From assembly GCA_009746045.1 (NCBI GenBank), contig RPFO01000542.1, forward strand, positions 610,978 through 674,977: a stretch of DNA of 64,000 nucleotides, written 5' to 3'. The DNA comes from Mesostigma viride (Eukaryota; Streptophyta; Mesostigmatophyceae; Mesostigmatales; Mesostigmataceae). The notes beneath the pieces are model-generated. The model saw nothing but the letters and a program-made list of their open reading frames with translations, ran no database searches and was not told the DNA's origin. Of this stretch, positions 53,464-63,500 are shown one piece after another. The position numbers and the translations under genes are program-made. How positions within the stretch are numbered: position 1 is the stretch's first letter; each line of letters begins with the position of its first letter.

Positions 53464-55050
53464 ATGCAGACCCATCTAGTCGGCACAGTGCAGTATACCC
53501 GCGTAGGTCTTTTGTTGTTTTTCATGGACGCAGGCAGGGAAGACACTAGGACTGACGTCGGACAGTGGACACGCCGAGCGAGCCCCGGGGCAGGCGACCG
53601 ACGCCGTGGACAGCCTGGTCGGGGCGGACGATTGAGGTCGCAGGCCTGCTGGATCCCGAGCTGGTAAGAATCCTGCACAGCCTGCACAGATAAGGGGAAG
53701 GGGGATAGGGTGACCAAGTCGGGAATGGCGCTGACGGAGCTGGGGACCAACCGGCGGATCCCCGCCCAGGCCTGAGCAACACTAGCCAAGGAAGGTGGCG
53801 GGGGCGCCGGCGAGACGGATGTATAATAAGGTCTGCCAGCAGCCATGGTGCGTGTACATATGTGAAGGCCGGGCCACCGGCTTCCTGGGCCGTTATCATT
53901 ACTTAGGTCCAGGCCAATTGTTGATAATAAGAGATGCTGCCCGGCGCCCGCAGCTAGGCTGGCCAGCCTACTACAGTACGGTAACCGCCGCAAGATGCTC
54001 ACATATTCTAGGGGGCGGGGGGGCGTCACAGCAAAACTGCCCTCTCCAAGTTTGGTCCGACGGGGCTCTAACAGACGTACGTGAAGCGAGCTCCAAAATC
54101 GCCCCGCGGCGCCAGAAATATTAAAGATATGTGCGCTCAAGCTGGCCGGCTTTTTGAGGACCGGGCGGCGCGAGGAAAGTAGAGCTGGAGTACGCTCGGC
54201 AAACACACCCGGTGTGCCTGGTTAATTTCCAGGCAAGGTGCGCGCTCACCGTGAGACTAGGTATTGGTCCGCAGCGCTTTGGCCGCTTACATCCCGGAGT
54301 GAGGTACTTGTGGACGTACTGATGCACACATGTACGTACGACTACGGTAATTATTCGGTCATTATTTATAGGACCCATGGCGAAACTAGGAGTTATCTTG
54401 GTGGCGTCAGATAGAAGTCCTGACTGTGCCGACTACAGCCCGGCCTATAGCGTATAAATGCCACGTGTCACACCGGTCCAACGTGGCGGCACCCCGTTTC
54501 GCCCCGACGGACCCATTTCAGTTGGCAAATTGGTGTACGCTCCTCAGCCATTTTTCACTTTGGCTGGTGACGGACGGGCTGCATGGACGGCAAAAAAGTG
54601 TGTGGCCGGGCTCAAGTAGGAAAATGGGGGGGTACGTATGTATGTTCCCCCGCGGGGGGCCCCCTCATATTCTATGATATCTAAGTTCGTCGGAAATACG
54701 AGGCATACCGCCCTGTACAGAGACTCGAGTTTCCGATGCATGGGCACCCGCGGTGCAAAATCCTACATTCAAACTTTAATTCATCAAGTCTGCCGCAGCA
54801 CTGACAGTCCTCAGGTGGTGTCAGACCGTACTGTCCAGTCGCGAGCGCATGCAGGAGCCGTGAGCGTCGATCCACGCCTCCGTGCACCATACGTGAGAAC
54901 CGCGTGCATGAGCATGTGCACACCTGGACCAGACCTTGAAGACTGAGCACGCGCTTGCGATCCTCGCTGAGGTCAGGTTTGAGTGCCAGCTATAGTTAAC
55001 TGGGATTGAGCATCCAAAGCCTGGCCCAGGTAGCCTACTAAGGCCAGGCC
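53464..55050. other. Unassigned DNA between LINE copies B and C
   Basis: A minus-strand open frame of 249 codons (53,457-54,206) is Pro/Ser/Arg-rich and lacks recognisable motifs, so I do not call it a gene. GC-rich stretches with short G-runs (54,012-54,022; 54,625-54,662) are present. Confidence 0.3.
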
Positions 55051-56691
55051 AATGCAGGCGCGCAAGCGATTTGCCCGCATATCAATCGTGCCATGCAGGG
55101 TAGGAAACCAGGGGTGCAGGTTGCTAACTACTTCTGGCACGGCGAAGCGGAAACGGAGATTCGGCTGGCGGACATCATCTACGCAGACGACACCACCCTC
55201 TTCGAGGACACTGGGCACGTGCAGACATGGCTTGACTGCCTGGCTATCGAAGCCGGCCGTGCAGTGGGGCTTGAGGTCAGCAAGAAGACAGAGGCCCTGG
55301 CCGGGTTGCCGGGCTCACCCACTCACCGCCACCCCTCTATCTCCTAGACGGCTCTCGAGTCCTCAGTGTATCGGGACCGCGTCAAGCTGCTGGGCAGCCT
55401 GCTTCCCAGCTGCGAGGCTGATGTGGACCATCGCATCTCCCTCGCCTGGCACGCTTTACGCCATTACCGGGCCCTGTGGCGCAAGCCCCTTGGCAAGATC
55501 GAGAAACAGGACCTGTTTAAGGTCCTCGTCCTTCCTGTTCTCACGTATGGGGCCGAGACGTGGACCCTCACTGCCGACCTGGCCCGCAATTAAGCTGGAC
55601 GGCGCGGTCACCAACATGCTGCGATCCATTTTCAGAGTAGGATATGCTGCTCATGTCCGCAATGAGGACCGTTATCTGGGCATGCCATATATCACCAGCA
55701 CCTACCCGGCGCCTGCAGCTCGTAGGGCACCTAGCTCGCACCAACCTGAGGTAGACACCTCACGTGGCCCTCCCGCGGGACAGTCTGCGACCAGCTCAGC
55801 CTGGCCGGCACCTCCTGACGTGGGCCGGGCCCCGTGATGTTAGACGCCGCAAGGCCCGCACCTTCAAAGAACAGCTAGTAGAGGACATGGGAGGCCTAGG
55901 CCTCTCCGTGATTTGGAAGAAGATGATGGACAAGGCCATGCAAGTGGGCCCAGGTCATAGAGGACAACTAGAGTAGAACTGCGTGGGTGCCACCGCCTTT
56001 CCCACTCACGGGACAAGGCGGCTCCCCCACCAGTCCTGCTCACCTTCCCTTCCCGTGAGGACAAGCAGCGGTTCCTGAGTCTCTCGTCGCAAGCGGTTGC
56101 ACGACCTCACCTGGACGCTGGATGACGACCTGAGTGACCCCCGCTCAGCAGCAGCAGCGACGCGACCTGTGGCCTGAATACCTCCGCCACAAGCAGGACC
56201 CCCAGAAGCCCATGGGTGTACTGGAGGGGCGGGGACCTGATGATCAACCACAAGATGTGGACGCCCCCAGCGGGCTAGAATAGCTTGTAGCCCTAGCTTG
56301 ACTTCATTGGTAGTCACTGCGGCCGCCATGGCAGCTATGGCTTAGAATGTTTGCCTAGCCTGTGCCACCTTACCTCAGTAGTCACGTGCACCGCTAACGC
56401 ACGGTACACAACCAGCCATAGCCCTAGCTTAGTCCTTGTACAGCCATGCTACGTCCTGGCTTCGACCAGATTACTTGCCCACGCTCCTTGTTATGATATG
56501 CTAACATGGGTCTTATTGCACCCACAGACTGCCTGATCGTTAGCGTGTCCGTTTAGCTAGCGTGCCCGCAGGCAGCTGTGGCATGCCTTTGGCATGAAGG
56601 AGACTGGGGGTCTCTGCCCTTTCTCCTGTTGTGCACACACAGGGATTAAAAGCACTTCGGTGCTCCGTGACTACCCAACGGGAGCACGTGT
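55051..56691 (+). mobile_element. Chimeric LINE copy C: ORF2 C-part joined to ORF1 C-part and its 3' end
   Basis: 55,051-55,972 matches the reverse-transcriptase region of copy D (IRLADIIYADDTTLFEDT; WRKPLGKIEKQDLFKV; YGAETWTLTADLAR; ARTFKEQLVEDMGGLG). At about 55,972-55,980 it switches, just after ATAGAGGACAAC, to the ORF1 C-terminal region (GTAGAACTGCGTGGGTGCC..., to the end of ORF1 at about 56,280) and then the ORF1-type 3' UTR, hairpin and tail. The frame changes several times, so no product is expected. The join fits a template switch during reverse transcription. Confidence 0.8.
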
Positions 56692-56731
56692 TTTAATTAA
56701 TTAATTAATTAATTAATTAATTAATTAATTA
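56692..56731. repeat. TTAA-repeat tract joining LINE tails C and D tail-to-tail
   Basis: About 40 bases of uninterrupted TTAATTAA repeats. On the left ends the plus-strand copy C; on the right the minus-strand copy D ends. Both 3' hairpins point into it. Confidence 0.9.
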
Positions 56732-58331
56732 GACTCGTGCTCCCGTTGGGGAGTCACGGAGCATTAACCCCGATGGATGGATGGATGGGTGCAAACATTC
56801 CTACCGGTCTAATCTATCTACGTTGGCTACATACTACATCTATCTAACAGCATTCTAACTACAACATCTATCTAGGCAGCCGCACGCTGCCCTAGGCCCT
56901 AGGGGGAGCTATCTGGCGTGCCTCCCGCGGGATTGCACACGCGGGCGCTTTCCCACTGGGGGGGGCTCGTTGTCCTCTATGACCTGGGCCCACTTGGCCT
57001 TGTCCATCATCTTCTTCCAAATCACGGAGAGGCCTAGGCCTCCCATGTCCTCTACTAGCTGTTCTTTGAAAGTGCGGGCCTTGCGGCGTCTAACATCACT
57101 GGGCCCAGCCCACGTCAGGAGGTGCCGGCCAGGCTGGGCTGGTCGCAGTCCTGCGGGGGGGCCACGTGAGGTGTCTACCTGGTTGGTGCGAGCTAGGTGC
57201 CCTACTAGCTGCAGGCGGCGTTGCTTAATGGTGCTGGTGATATAGGGCATGCCCTGGTACAGGTCCTCATTGCGGACATGAGCAGCATAGCCTACTCTGA
57301 AAATGGAACGCAGCATGCTGGTGACCGCGCCGTCCAGCTTGCGGGCCAGGTCGGCGGTGAGGGTCCACGTCTCGGCGCCATACGTGAGAACAGGAAGGAC
57401 GAGGACCTTGAACAGGTCCTGTTTCTCGATCTTGCCCAGGGGCTTGCGCCACAGGGCCCGGTAATGGCGTAAAGCGTGCCAGGCGAGGGAGATGCGATGG
57501 TCCACATCAACCTCGCAGCTAGGGAGCAGGCTGCCCAGCAGCTTAACGCGGTCCCGATACAGGACTCGAGAGCCGTCTAGGAGATAGAGGGGCGGCGCTG
57601 AGGTGGTGAGCCCAACCGCCAGGGCCTCTGTCTTCTTGCTGACCTCAAGCCCAACTGCACGGGCCTCGAGAGCCAGGCAGTCAAGCCATGTCTGCACGTG
57701 CTCAGTGTCCTCGAAGAGGGTGGTGTCGTCTGCGTAAATGATGTCTGCTAGCCGAATCTCCGTGTCCGCACCGCCATGCCAGAATTTGTTAGCAACCTGC
57801 ACTCCTGGTTCCCTGCCCACGATGCGGGCAAATCGCTTGCGCGCCTGAATCATTACGTATTCGACAACAATAATGAACAGGTAGGGCGACAGCACGCAGC
57901 CCTGCCACACACCCTTCTGTAAAGGGCATGGGGGCGTGGTCCCGTAAGAAGTGCGCACCGAAGTGGTGGACCCTTCATACAGGTTGCGGATGACAGCAAT
58001 CAGGGGGCGGGGGATCCGGAACAACTCGAGAATGTCCCAAAGCGCAGGCCAGAAAACCGAATCGAAGGCTTTGATGAAGTCCACCAGCACAAGGTGCAAA
58101 GGGGACTCACCAGGCTGAAGGCGTTGCAGTTCCTCCACCAGTCGGCGAGTAGCGAAGAGCGCCTGTACTGTGTTGCGACCTGAACGGAAGCCGTGCTGAG
58201 TCTCGCTGAGGTGACCGTCCAGGGCCGTGCGCAGGCGGTTCAGGATGAGCCGCATAAGAAGCTTGAGGGGGGCACTTTGAATGCACACCCCTCTGTAGTT
58301 GCCGGGGTCGGCAGGCGACCCCTTGTTCTTG
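56731..58331 (-). mobile_element. 5'-truncated LINE copy D (reverse transcriptase, ORF2-type 3' UTR)
   Basis: Minus strand. The coding part starts mid-RT (KGSPADPGNYRGV, about 58,320) and runs to a stop near 56,909. A ~180-bp 3' UTR with a GATG microsatellite (56,771-56,788), the GTGCTCC...GGGAGCAC-type hairpin and the TTAA tail follow. Its 3' UTR differs from that of the ORF1-only unit except for the last ~30 bases. Confidence 0.9.
56909..58288 (-). CDS. LINE ORF2 reverse transcriptase, C-terminal 459 residues
   Basis: An intact frame. RT motifs in order: GFRSGRNTVQALFATRRLVE, LVLVDFIKAFDSVFWPALWD (motif A), LQKGVWQGCVLSPYLFIIVV (B), IRLADIIYADDTTLFEDT (C, YADD), KTEALAV (D), YRDRVKLLGSLLPS (E). 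A thumb/C-terminal region of RTE-like type follows: VLPVLTYGAETWTLTADLAR, RLQLVGHLARTN, ARTFKEQLVEDMGGLGLSV. The open frame continues upstream of the first ATG to about 58,331, where the copy is truncated. The endonuclease is missing. Closest relatives in the window: copies C and F. Confidence 0.88.
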   Translation of the reverse strand: MCIQSAPLKLLMRLILNRLRTALDGHLSETQHGFRSGRNTVQALFATRRLVEELQRLQPGESPLHLVLVDFIKAFDSVFWPALWDILELFRIPRPLIAVIRNLYEGSTTSVRTSYGTTPPCPLQKGVWQGCVLSPYLFIIVVEYVMIQARKRFARIVGREPGVQVANKFWHGGADTEIRLADIIYADDTTLFEDTEHVQTWLDCLALEARAVGLEVSKKTEALAVGLTTSAPPLYLLDGSRVLYRDRVKLLGSLLPSCEVDVDHRISLAWHALRHYRALWRKPLGKIEKQDLFKVLVLPVLTYGAETWTLTADLARKLDGAVTSMLRSIFRVGYAAHVRNEDLYQGMPYITSTIKQRRLQLVGHLARTNQVDTSRGPPAGLRPAQPGRHLLTWAGPSDVRRRKARTFKEQLVEDMGGLGLSVIWKKMMDKAKWAQVIEDNEPPPVGKRPRVQSRGRHAR

Positions 58332-58343
58332 TTAATTAATTAT

Positions 58344-58654
58344 AATAGAGGACAACGAGCCCCCCCGTGGGGAAGCGCCCGGCGCGTGTGCAAACCCGCG
58401 GGAGGCACGCCAGACAGCTCCCCTAGGGTAGCGTGATGTTGTTTAGATAGATGTTGTAGTTAGTGATGTTGTTTAGACAGATGTTGTAGGTAGCTGATGT
58501 AGATAGATTATAGACCGGTAGGACTGTTTGCACCCATCCATCCATCCATCGGGGTTAATGCTCCATGACTCCCCAACGGGAGCACGAGTCTAGTTAATTA
58601 ATTAATTAAGTAAGTAAGTAATTAAGTAATTAATTAAGTAATTAATTAATTAAT
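58344..58654 (+). mobile_element. 5'-truncated LINE copy E (last ORF2 codons, 3' UTR and tail)
   Basis: Begins AATAGAGGACAACGAGCCC, the last codons of ORF2, then the ORF2-type 3' UTR with CATC repeats (near 58,537), the hairpin, and a long tail of TTAA and AAGT units (58,591-58,654). Its 5' breakpoint is within a few bases of the switch point in copy C. Confidence 0.88.
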
Positions 58655-59690
58655 GCGGGTGTCCATGTCGTCGGCGCCGGGTCGGTTAGGGTCCGAGCAT
58701 GTGGTGTTAGAGAGCTCCCCAACAGTTTGAAGCGTTCGCAGAAGGGTACCGCGGACCCTTCTGCAGGAGCTAGGGGCAGAGGGCGACTAGTCAGTGACGC
58801 CATTGAGGCGCCAGCTCGCCTAGCGGTTATGACGCTAACTCTCCAGGCCCACCGCCCTAGCCTCCAGGCCCAGACAGTCCAATTACCAGCTCTCATGTGC
58901 GCAGGCCGTTCATGAGGGGTGTGTCATCCGCATAAATCAAGTCGGCCAAGCGATACCCAGCCAGAGGCACTGCCGTCCTCGCTGCGGTCGTTGTGGAGGT
59001 CCACGGCCAGGCTCCGGAAACCTTTCATATCAGGCGACAAAGCGTGCACGTGCCTGCGTGGCGCATGACGTAGTCCACGATGACAATGTGTGAAACAGGT
59101 ATGGGGACACCACCCAACCTTGCCACTGTCACTGACCCCGTTGTAAAGGGGGAATGACAGGGTACGGTGCCTTCCGCAGTGCGCACTAGTACCGCCTGTG
59201 ATCCGGCACCCTCATAGAGCCGGCAAATGGCAGCAATAAACAGTAGGGGCACGCGGTCCAGAGCAGGGATAGCCCAGAGCGGGGCCTCCCATCGAGCCGA
59301 CCACTGGGTCAAAAGCCTTGACATAGTCGACAAAAACAAGGTGCAGCGGAAACCCATCAGGGCAGAGGCGGCCCACCTCCTCCACCAGCCTGCGCGCAAT
59401 CAAGACCGCCATGTCGACAGTGTTGCGGCCACGATGGAAGACCATCTGGTACTCACCCAGGTGCGGGTCCAGCGCGGCTCGCGGAGCCTCATGCAGCATC
59501 ATGCGCATGAACACCTTCAGCGTGGCGCTCCGGAGCCAGACCGGCGCCCCGATCGAAAGTAACCGGGGTCAGCAGCAGAACCCTTCATGTACACGGCATA
59601 ACGCGGATGGCCGTCTACCACTCAGCGGGCGGGGGCTCATCGCAGACGCAGCCGGCCTCCTTCAGTCAAGGCAGGGACTTGGTAGTCCGC
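58655..59690 (-). mobile_element. Diverged LINE reverse-transcriptase remnant (copy F)
   Basis: Minus strand. Recognisable RT pieces: VFHRGRNTVDMAVLIARRLVE and LVFVDYVKAFDPV (motif A) at 59,300-59,460, then FCERFKLLGSS (motif E) near 58,720. It is related to but clearly older than copy D, with many frame changes. Its 3' part is cut off by copies E and D at 58,654. Confidence 0.75.
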
Positions 59691-59860
59691 GGCCGAGGAG
59701 CCTGGGGGCGGTGGGGCCCCTATTTGCTATACTAGTCACTAGAATAAAGTAGGAGGTACGTATAGTGCCGGTGACTTCAGGTCATGCCGACATAAGTAGC
59801 GATGTTGATGGGGTGAATTTGAAGCATGCAAATTAAATGTGATTGAGTTGAATGATATGT

Positions 59861-60098
59861 TTACAAGTCAAGTGAGACAACCTGTAGGCATGCACAAATA
59901 CCACTAGCTGCAGCGATGATGGCGAAAACCTCGCCCTGGCCTATAGGCCGTACACGCAAGCCATTTCGAAACAGGACAAGAAATGGAAGTTTGCTTGTAC
60001 CTGAAGGGAGCTCACACTCCAGCTCCACGCAGGATACTTTTGGGCAGCTCCTCATGATGACATAATCAAAATATCTAATAGTCGGTATCTAACAGTCA
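59861..60098 (-). other. 3' flank of the condensin-like gene, with small open frame and TGTAA
   Basis: TTACA at 59,861-59,865 is TGTAA on the minus strand, a green-algal-type polyadenylation signal for the gene at 60,099-61,940. A 65-codon frame (60,055-59,861; for example GSHORT-like soluble sequence KLPFLVLFRNGLRVRPIG) ends exactly in it. This may be an alternative last exon or chance. Confidence 0.35.
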
Positions 60099-61940
60099 CT
60101 ACAGGTCTATAGGAATCCTCTCAGCATCAGTCGACTCCACAACTGAGCCGGTCTTCTTCTTTCGGCGCTTTCCCTCTGGCGTCGCGTATACCTTCCTATT
60201 TTCCTTTCCTGGGGAAACTAAGGGCACTGCCTGCTTGCCTGCCACAGGTAGCTTCCCATTTGCGCCCCCATCCGTCCATTCCATCTTCTGTGTCTCTGAC
60301 AGCGGTGACCTGCCCTCCACGGCTGCCTGTTGCTTCCGTCCTGCAGGCGGCTTGGCTGTGCCCTTACGCTGCTTGCCCTTGAAACGCTGTTCTGTCACTT
60401 TGACTGTAGAGGGATCTGCATGGCAGCCACCTGCACCGTCCCCATTCGCCAGCTCGCCATGTCCGTCATTCCCATCCACGTCACCATGCACCCGGCCCGC
60501 ATGCGCAGAGCGTCCTGCATGCCCACGGGCAGGCAGGTCGGCATTCGCGGAGGATTCTGCGGCGGGTCCATTCCGCAGGAGCGCCCTCTCCATGGCGTTC
60601 TCGCACGCTTCTGACAGCTGTCCCTCCCTCGTGCTCGTGCACACGAGCGCGAATCCATGCTCGTGGTCAAACACGGCCGCCCGGCAGCCGCCGCCGCTCG
60701 AGTGGCTACCAGCAACCGCCACCTGTCCTCCTGCCCTCTTGTTTGATTTGCTCTCGGCGCGGCCCCCTTTGGCTCCGGTTGCTCTTGCGGCGGCTTCTGG
60801 CGATGCGTCCTGTTGTTCTGACGCGTCCGGCTGCGCTATGTGCAGGACCACGTCGTGGTTATTGAGCTGCAACCCATGAAGAGCAAGCAGGCAGGTAGGA
60901 TATGCATGGTGTTGGAATAAGGGAGATGCCTTGCATGTGCAATCAGTCATGGGATTGGTATGATGGTAGGGATACCTTGCATCTTAACTGCTCATGGCAA
61001 GATGCATATGATGTACTTTGTCTCAGGCATTCTGAACTACGATGGGATCTCCAGATTGGTACGTAAGGATATACTACGATTCCAGGCAGCGCGGAGGATC
61101 GGACGCTAGTAAATGCGTTGAGGGCTAAATGGAGAAAATCTGGAGAATGGGAATAGGTGTGTTTTACCAGCTCTGGTGTGTGGTGACTGCGCTGTGGGTA
61201 GTTCTAGAAAAGGCTGGTGGCCCACATGACCATGTAGAGTCGATCAGTGCACGTCTATGTTTACTTGCGGGACAACAGATGCCGGACAACAGATGCTGGA
61301 CAACAGATGCGCAAAAGTTAGGAGGCCACAGGCTGGGAGGAACCCTATAAGGAAAACATCATTGCAGAAGCAGCAGACGTTTCCGACGCTGACTCGGAAC
61401 ATGTTGAAGAGCAGCCTATGGAGTAGATAAACAGTCCCCATAGACTGCATAGATAAATGTATACTGCATGAACTGCTGCGGGACAGCAGCAGGCATGCGC
61501 AAGATCCACGCTCTTCCCATTTCCTGTGCACCTTTGTATAGAGAATAAACTTGTATATAGACCCTTGTATATAGACTGTAATGCCAATGTATTACAAGTA
61601 AGGGTTATGCTAGCGCACGCACCAGCTGCAGCATGGCGGCAAACGTGCGCGAGACCTGGTACTTCTCCTTGCCCGCCACCACGTCCGCAAACGGGACCGC
61701 CACCACACGCTGGCGACCCATGTTGATCACTAGCGCACCCGAGAGAGCCTCTTCGCCGGCAGCACCTTCCTCTGTGACTACATCGCTGGATTCCGCGGGC
61801 TTCTCATCATCGTGATGGTTGTCACCATCGGCGGTAGGATCTCGGTGGCCGGTCTCCGGCGTCTGCGCGGGCTCGAGCGCCTTAAGCTGTTGGAGGATGA
61901 AGTTCCCATATTCGTGGATGTCAAAGGGTGGACGTGCGTC
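60099..61940 (-). CDS. CAPH2: Condensin-II subunit H2-like protein (kleisin beta), 3' exons
   Basis: Two minus-strand exons. 61,940-61,623 follows an acceptor (CCGTCAG) and ends at a GTGCGT donor; 60,866-60,099 follows a TTGCAG acceptor and ends at a stop. The 756-bp intron joins in phase 0. The first exon has PPFDIHEYGNFILQQLKAL, an acidic linker, then VVAVPFADVVAGKEKYQVSR TFAAMLQL, continued by NNHDVVLHIAQ in the second. This DIH-YG ... GKEKY-V-RTF-A-LQL-NN pattern is that of the CAP-H2 C-terminal winged helix that contacts the SMC head. The remaining ~200 residues are low-complexity with basic clusters (KGKQRKGTAKPP; EGKRRKKKTG) suiting a nuclear protein. Upstream exons are not seen before 64,000. 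Family call from memory of the motif. Confidence 0.55.
61262..61310. repeat. Three GGACAACAGATGC repeats in the condensin-like gene intron
   Basis: GGACAACAGATGC occurs three times with a spacing of about 14-15 bases. A small intronic minisatellite. Confidence 0.75.
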
Positions 61941-62039
61941 CTGACGGCAGGGTGTTTGTTGGGCAGCAGGAAACCAAAGGCATGGTGTGGCGCACGGCAG
62001 CCCTGGCTTGAGAACCAACAAGAATGAGACAGACATTGC

Positions 62040-62220
62040 TATAATCTAGAGTGCTAGAAGACAGACTAAGTTGTTAGAGGACAGGAATTGCTAGAGTTGT
62101 TAGAAGACACACAAGAACATTGTTAGAGGGCAGACAAGAACATCAGTAGAAGACAGACATCGTGAGAGTCGTTAGAGGACAGACAAGAGCATTGTTAGAA
62201 GACAGACAGACATTGTAAGA
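62040..62220. repeat. Minisatellite of TTGTTAGAAGACAGACAAGAACA type
   Basis: Six or so imperfect copies of a ~30-35-base word containing TTAGA(A/G)GACAGACA, just upstream of the condensin-like exon and probably within an intron of that gene. Confidence 0.75.
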
Positions 62221-62623
62221 GTTTTGCTTGCCGGATTCTCCAACCACTACTCCAAAGCAATTCTATTCTGGTGTGGCAGGTGGTCATTACTACGTGAGGT
62301 TTTATCCTCCCACACACACAGACCAAAAAACACATACAGCATAGGACACCCTCTACAAAGCACTGCCACCATGGCCCTTCTCCCAACTCCATGGCTACAC
62401 ATCATATTCATGCCTTTTTTCCACCCTCTTCCATAACACCCTCTATCACACCCCTTCATTAGTCCCCATTGGTCTGCCAAAACTCCCATTACTTAAATTG
62501 CTGTCCTGCACCGCCTGTTCCTCTGGCGCCTACATCACAAACACTCAGTGTCAACTTGCCACCCTTCCCACACCTGCTCCTACAGCATCTCAACGTAAAC
62601 ACCCGTGCTTAAGTTGCTCATTG
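62221..62623. other. Unassigned DNA
   Basis: CA-rich sequence on the plus strand with no supportable gene or exon. It may be intronic to the condensin-like gene. Confidence 0.3.
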
Positions 62624-62751
62624 TAAGATCACTGAGCTCCCAAGAAGACCAGCATTTGATTGAATACAATAAGTGGAGCCCTGCCACAAATGCAGCAGTT
62701 AACAGTGGCCTTAAGGTTTCTCAATCCGCACGCGGAAGCAAGAAGCCTCCA
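62624..62751 (+). repeat. 128-bp direct repeat, first copy
   Basis: Starts TAAGATCACTGAGCTCCC and ends GAAGCCTCCA. The same 128 bp recur at 63,373-63,500 with one difference noted (GTTAACAG against GTTTACAG). Confidence 0.92.
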
Positions 62752-63372
62752 GGGTGGGAGGGGAAAGAAACTATTGCGGATCATTGCCTGCCTAGCTTGC
62801 TTAAGGCATGGCCCGCCGACACACAAGCTGACATCATCCTAAATTAAGTAACACCGGCATGCGTCACACGCCGGCCTGAACAGTGCTGAAAATGCCACTA
62901 CAAACAACGTGGCCACGCACCCCCAGGCTAGTGCGTTAACCGTACAGGTAGTTGTACAAGGTTCCCAAGACTGGCAAACATAAAACTCGCCCATCGACCC
63001 CTTGGGCCGGTCCAAATCCACTATACAATAATTAATCACGCCTCACTAAGAACCCAAATCAGCCCAAAGATTCGTTAAGCAACCAGCCGACCCTACAGGT
63101 CCCCACCTAACCTCAGCTGGTGCAACCAAACACGAATCTTTGCAAGCAAGTCGTATAAAACCTACAATTAATTTTCTCGGACCACTAATTAATAGCCACC
63201 GACCCTTATGAACAGCCGGGTCATCCAAGGAAAATTCGGGCGAGCAAGAAACCCTTTGTACAGATCGAATTAGTCAGCCCATGTCGCAGCCAGCCTTCCA
63301 CATCCAGGCCAAGGCATAGCGGCCCTATCTTTCCCGCATGCGTTAAGTAAACTTTATTCAGAGAAAACCGAT

Positions 63373-63500
63373 TAAGATCACTGAGCTCCCAAGAAGACCA
63401 GCATTTGATTGAATACAATAAGTGGAGCCCTGCCACAAATGCAGCAGTTTACAGTGGCCTTAAGGTTTCTCAATCCGCACGCGGAAGCAAGAAGCCTCCA
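63373..63500 (+). repeat. 128-bp direct repeat, second copy
   Basis: Near-identical to 62,624-62,751, about 750 bp downstream in the same orientation. The spacer (62,752-63,372) has no recognised gene. No inverted ends or target duplication were seen, so a local duplication is as likely as a small terminal-direct-repeat element. Confidence 0.92.

Noticed and set aside
53457-54206. 249-codon minus-strand frame as a gene
   Set aside because: Composition is Pro/Ser/Arg-rich without any motif, it spans a LINE tail border, and GC-rich DNA gives such frames by chance.
55976-56280. An independent ORF1 gene after the RT fragment of copy C
   Set aside because: Only the last part of ORF1 is present and its frame is disturbed; it is the ORF1-unit 3' section of a chimera.
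62195-62826. Upstream exons of the condensin-like gene
   Set aside because: Minus-strand frames here are Cys/Trp-rich shadows without splice-consistent joins or kleisin motifs.
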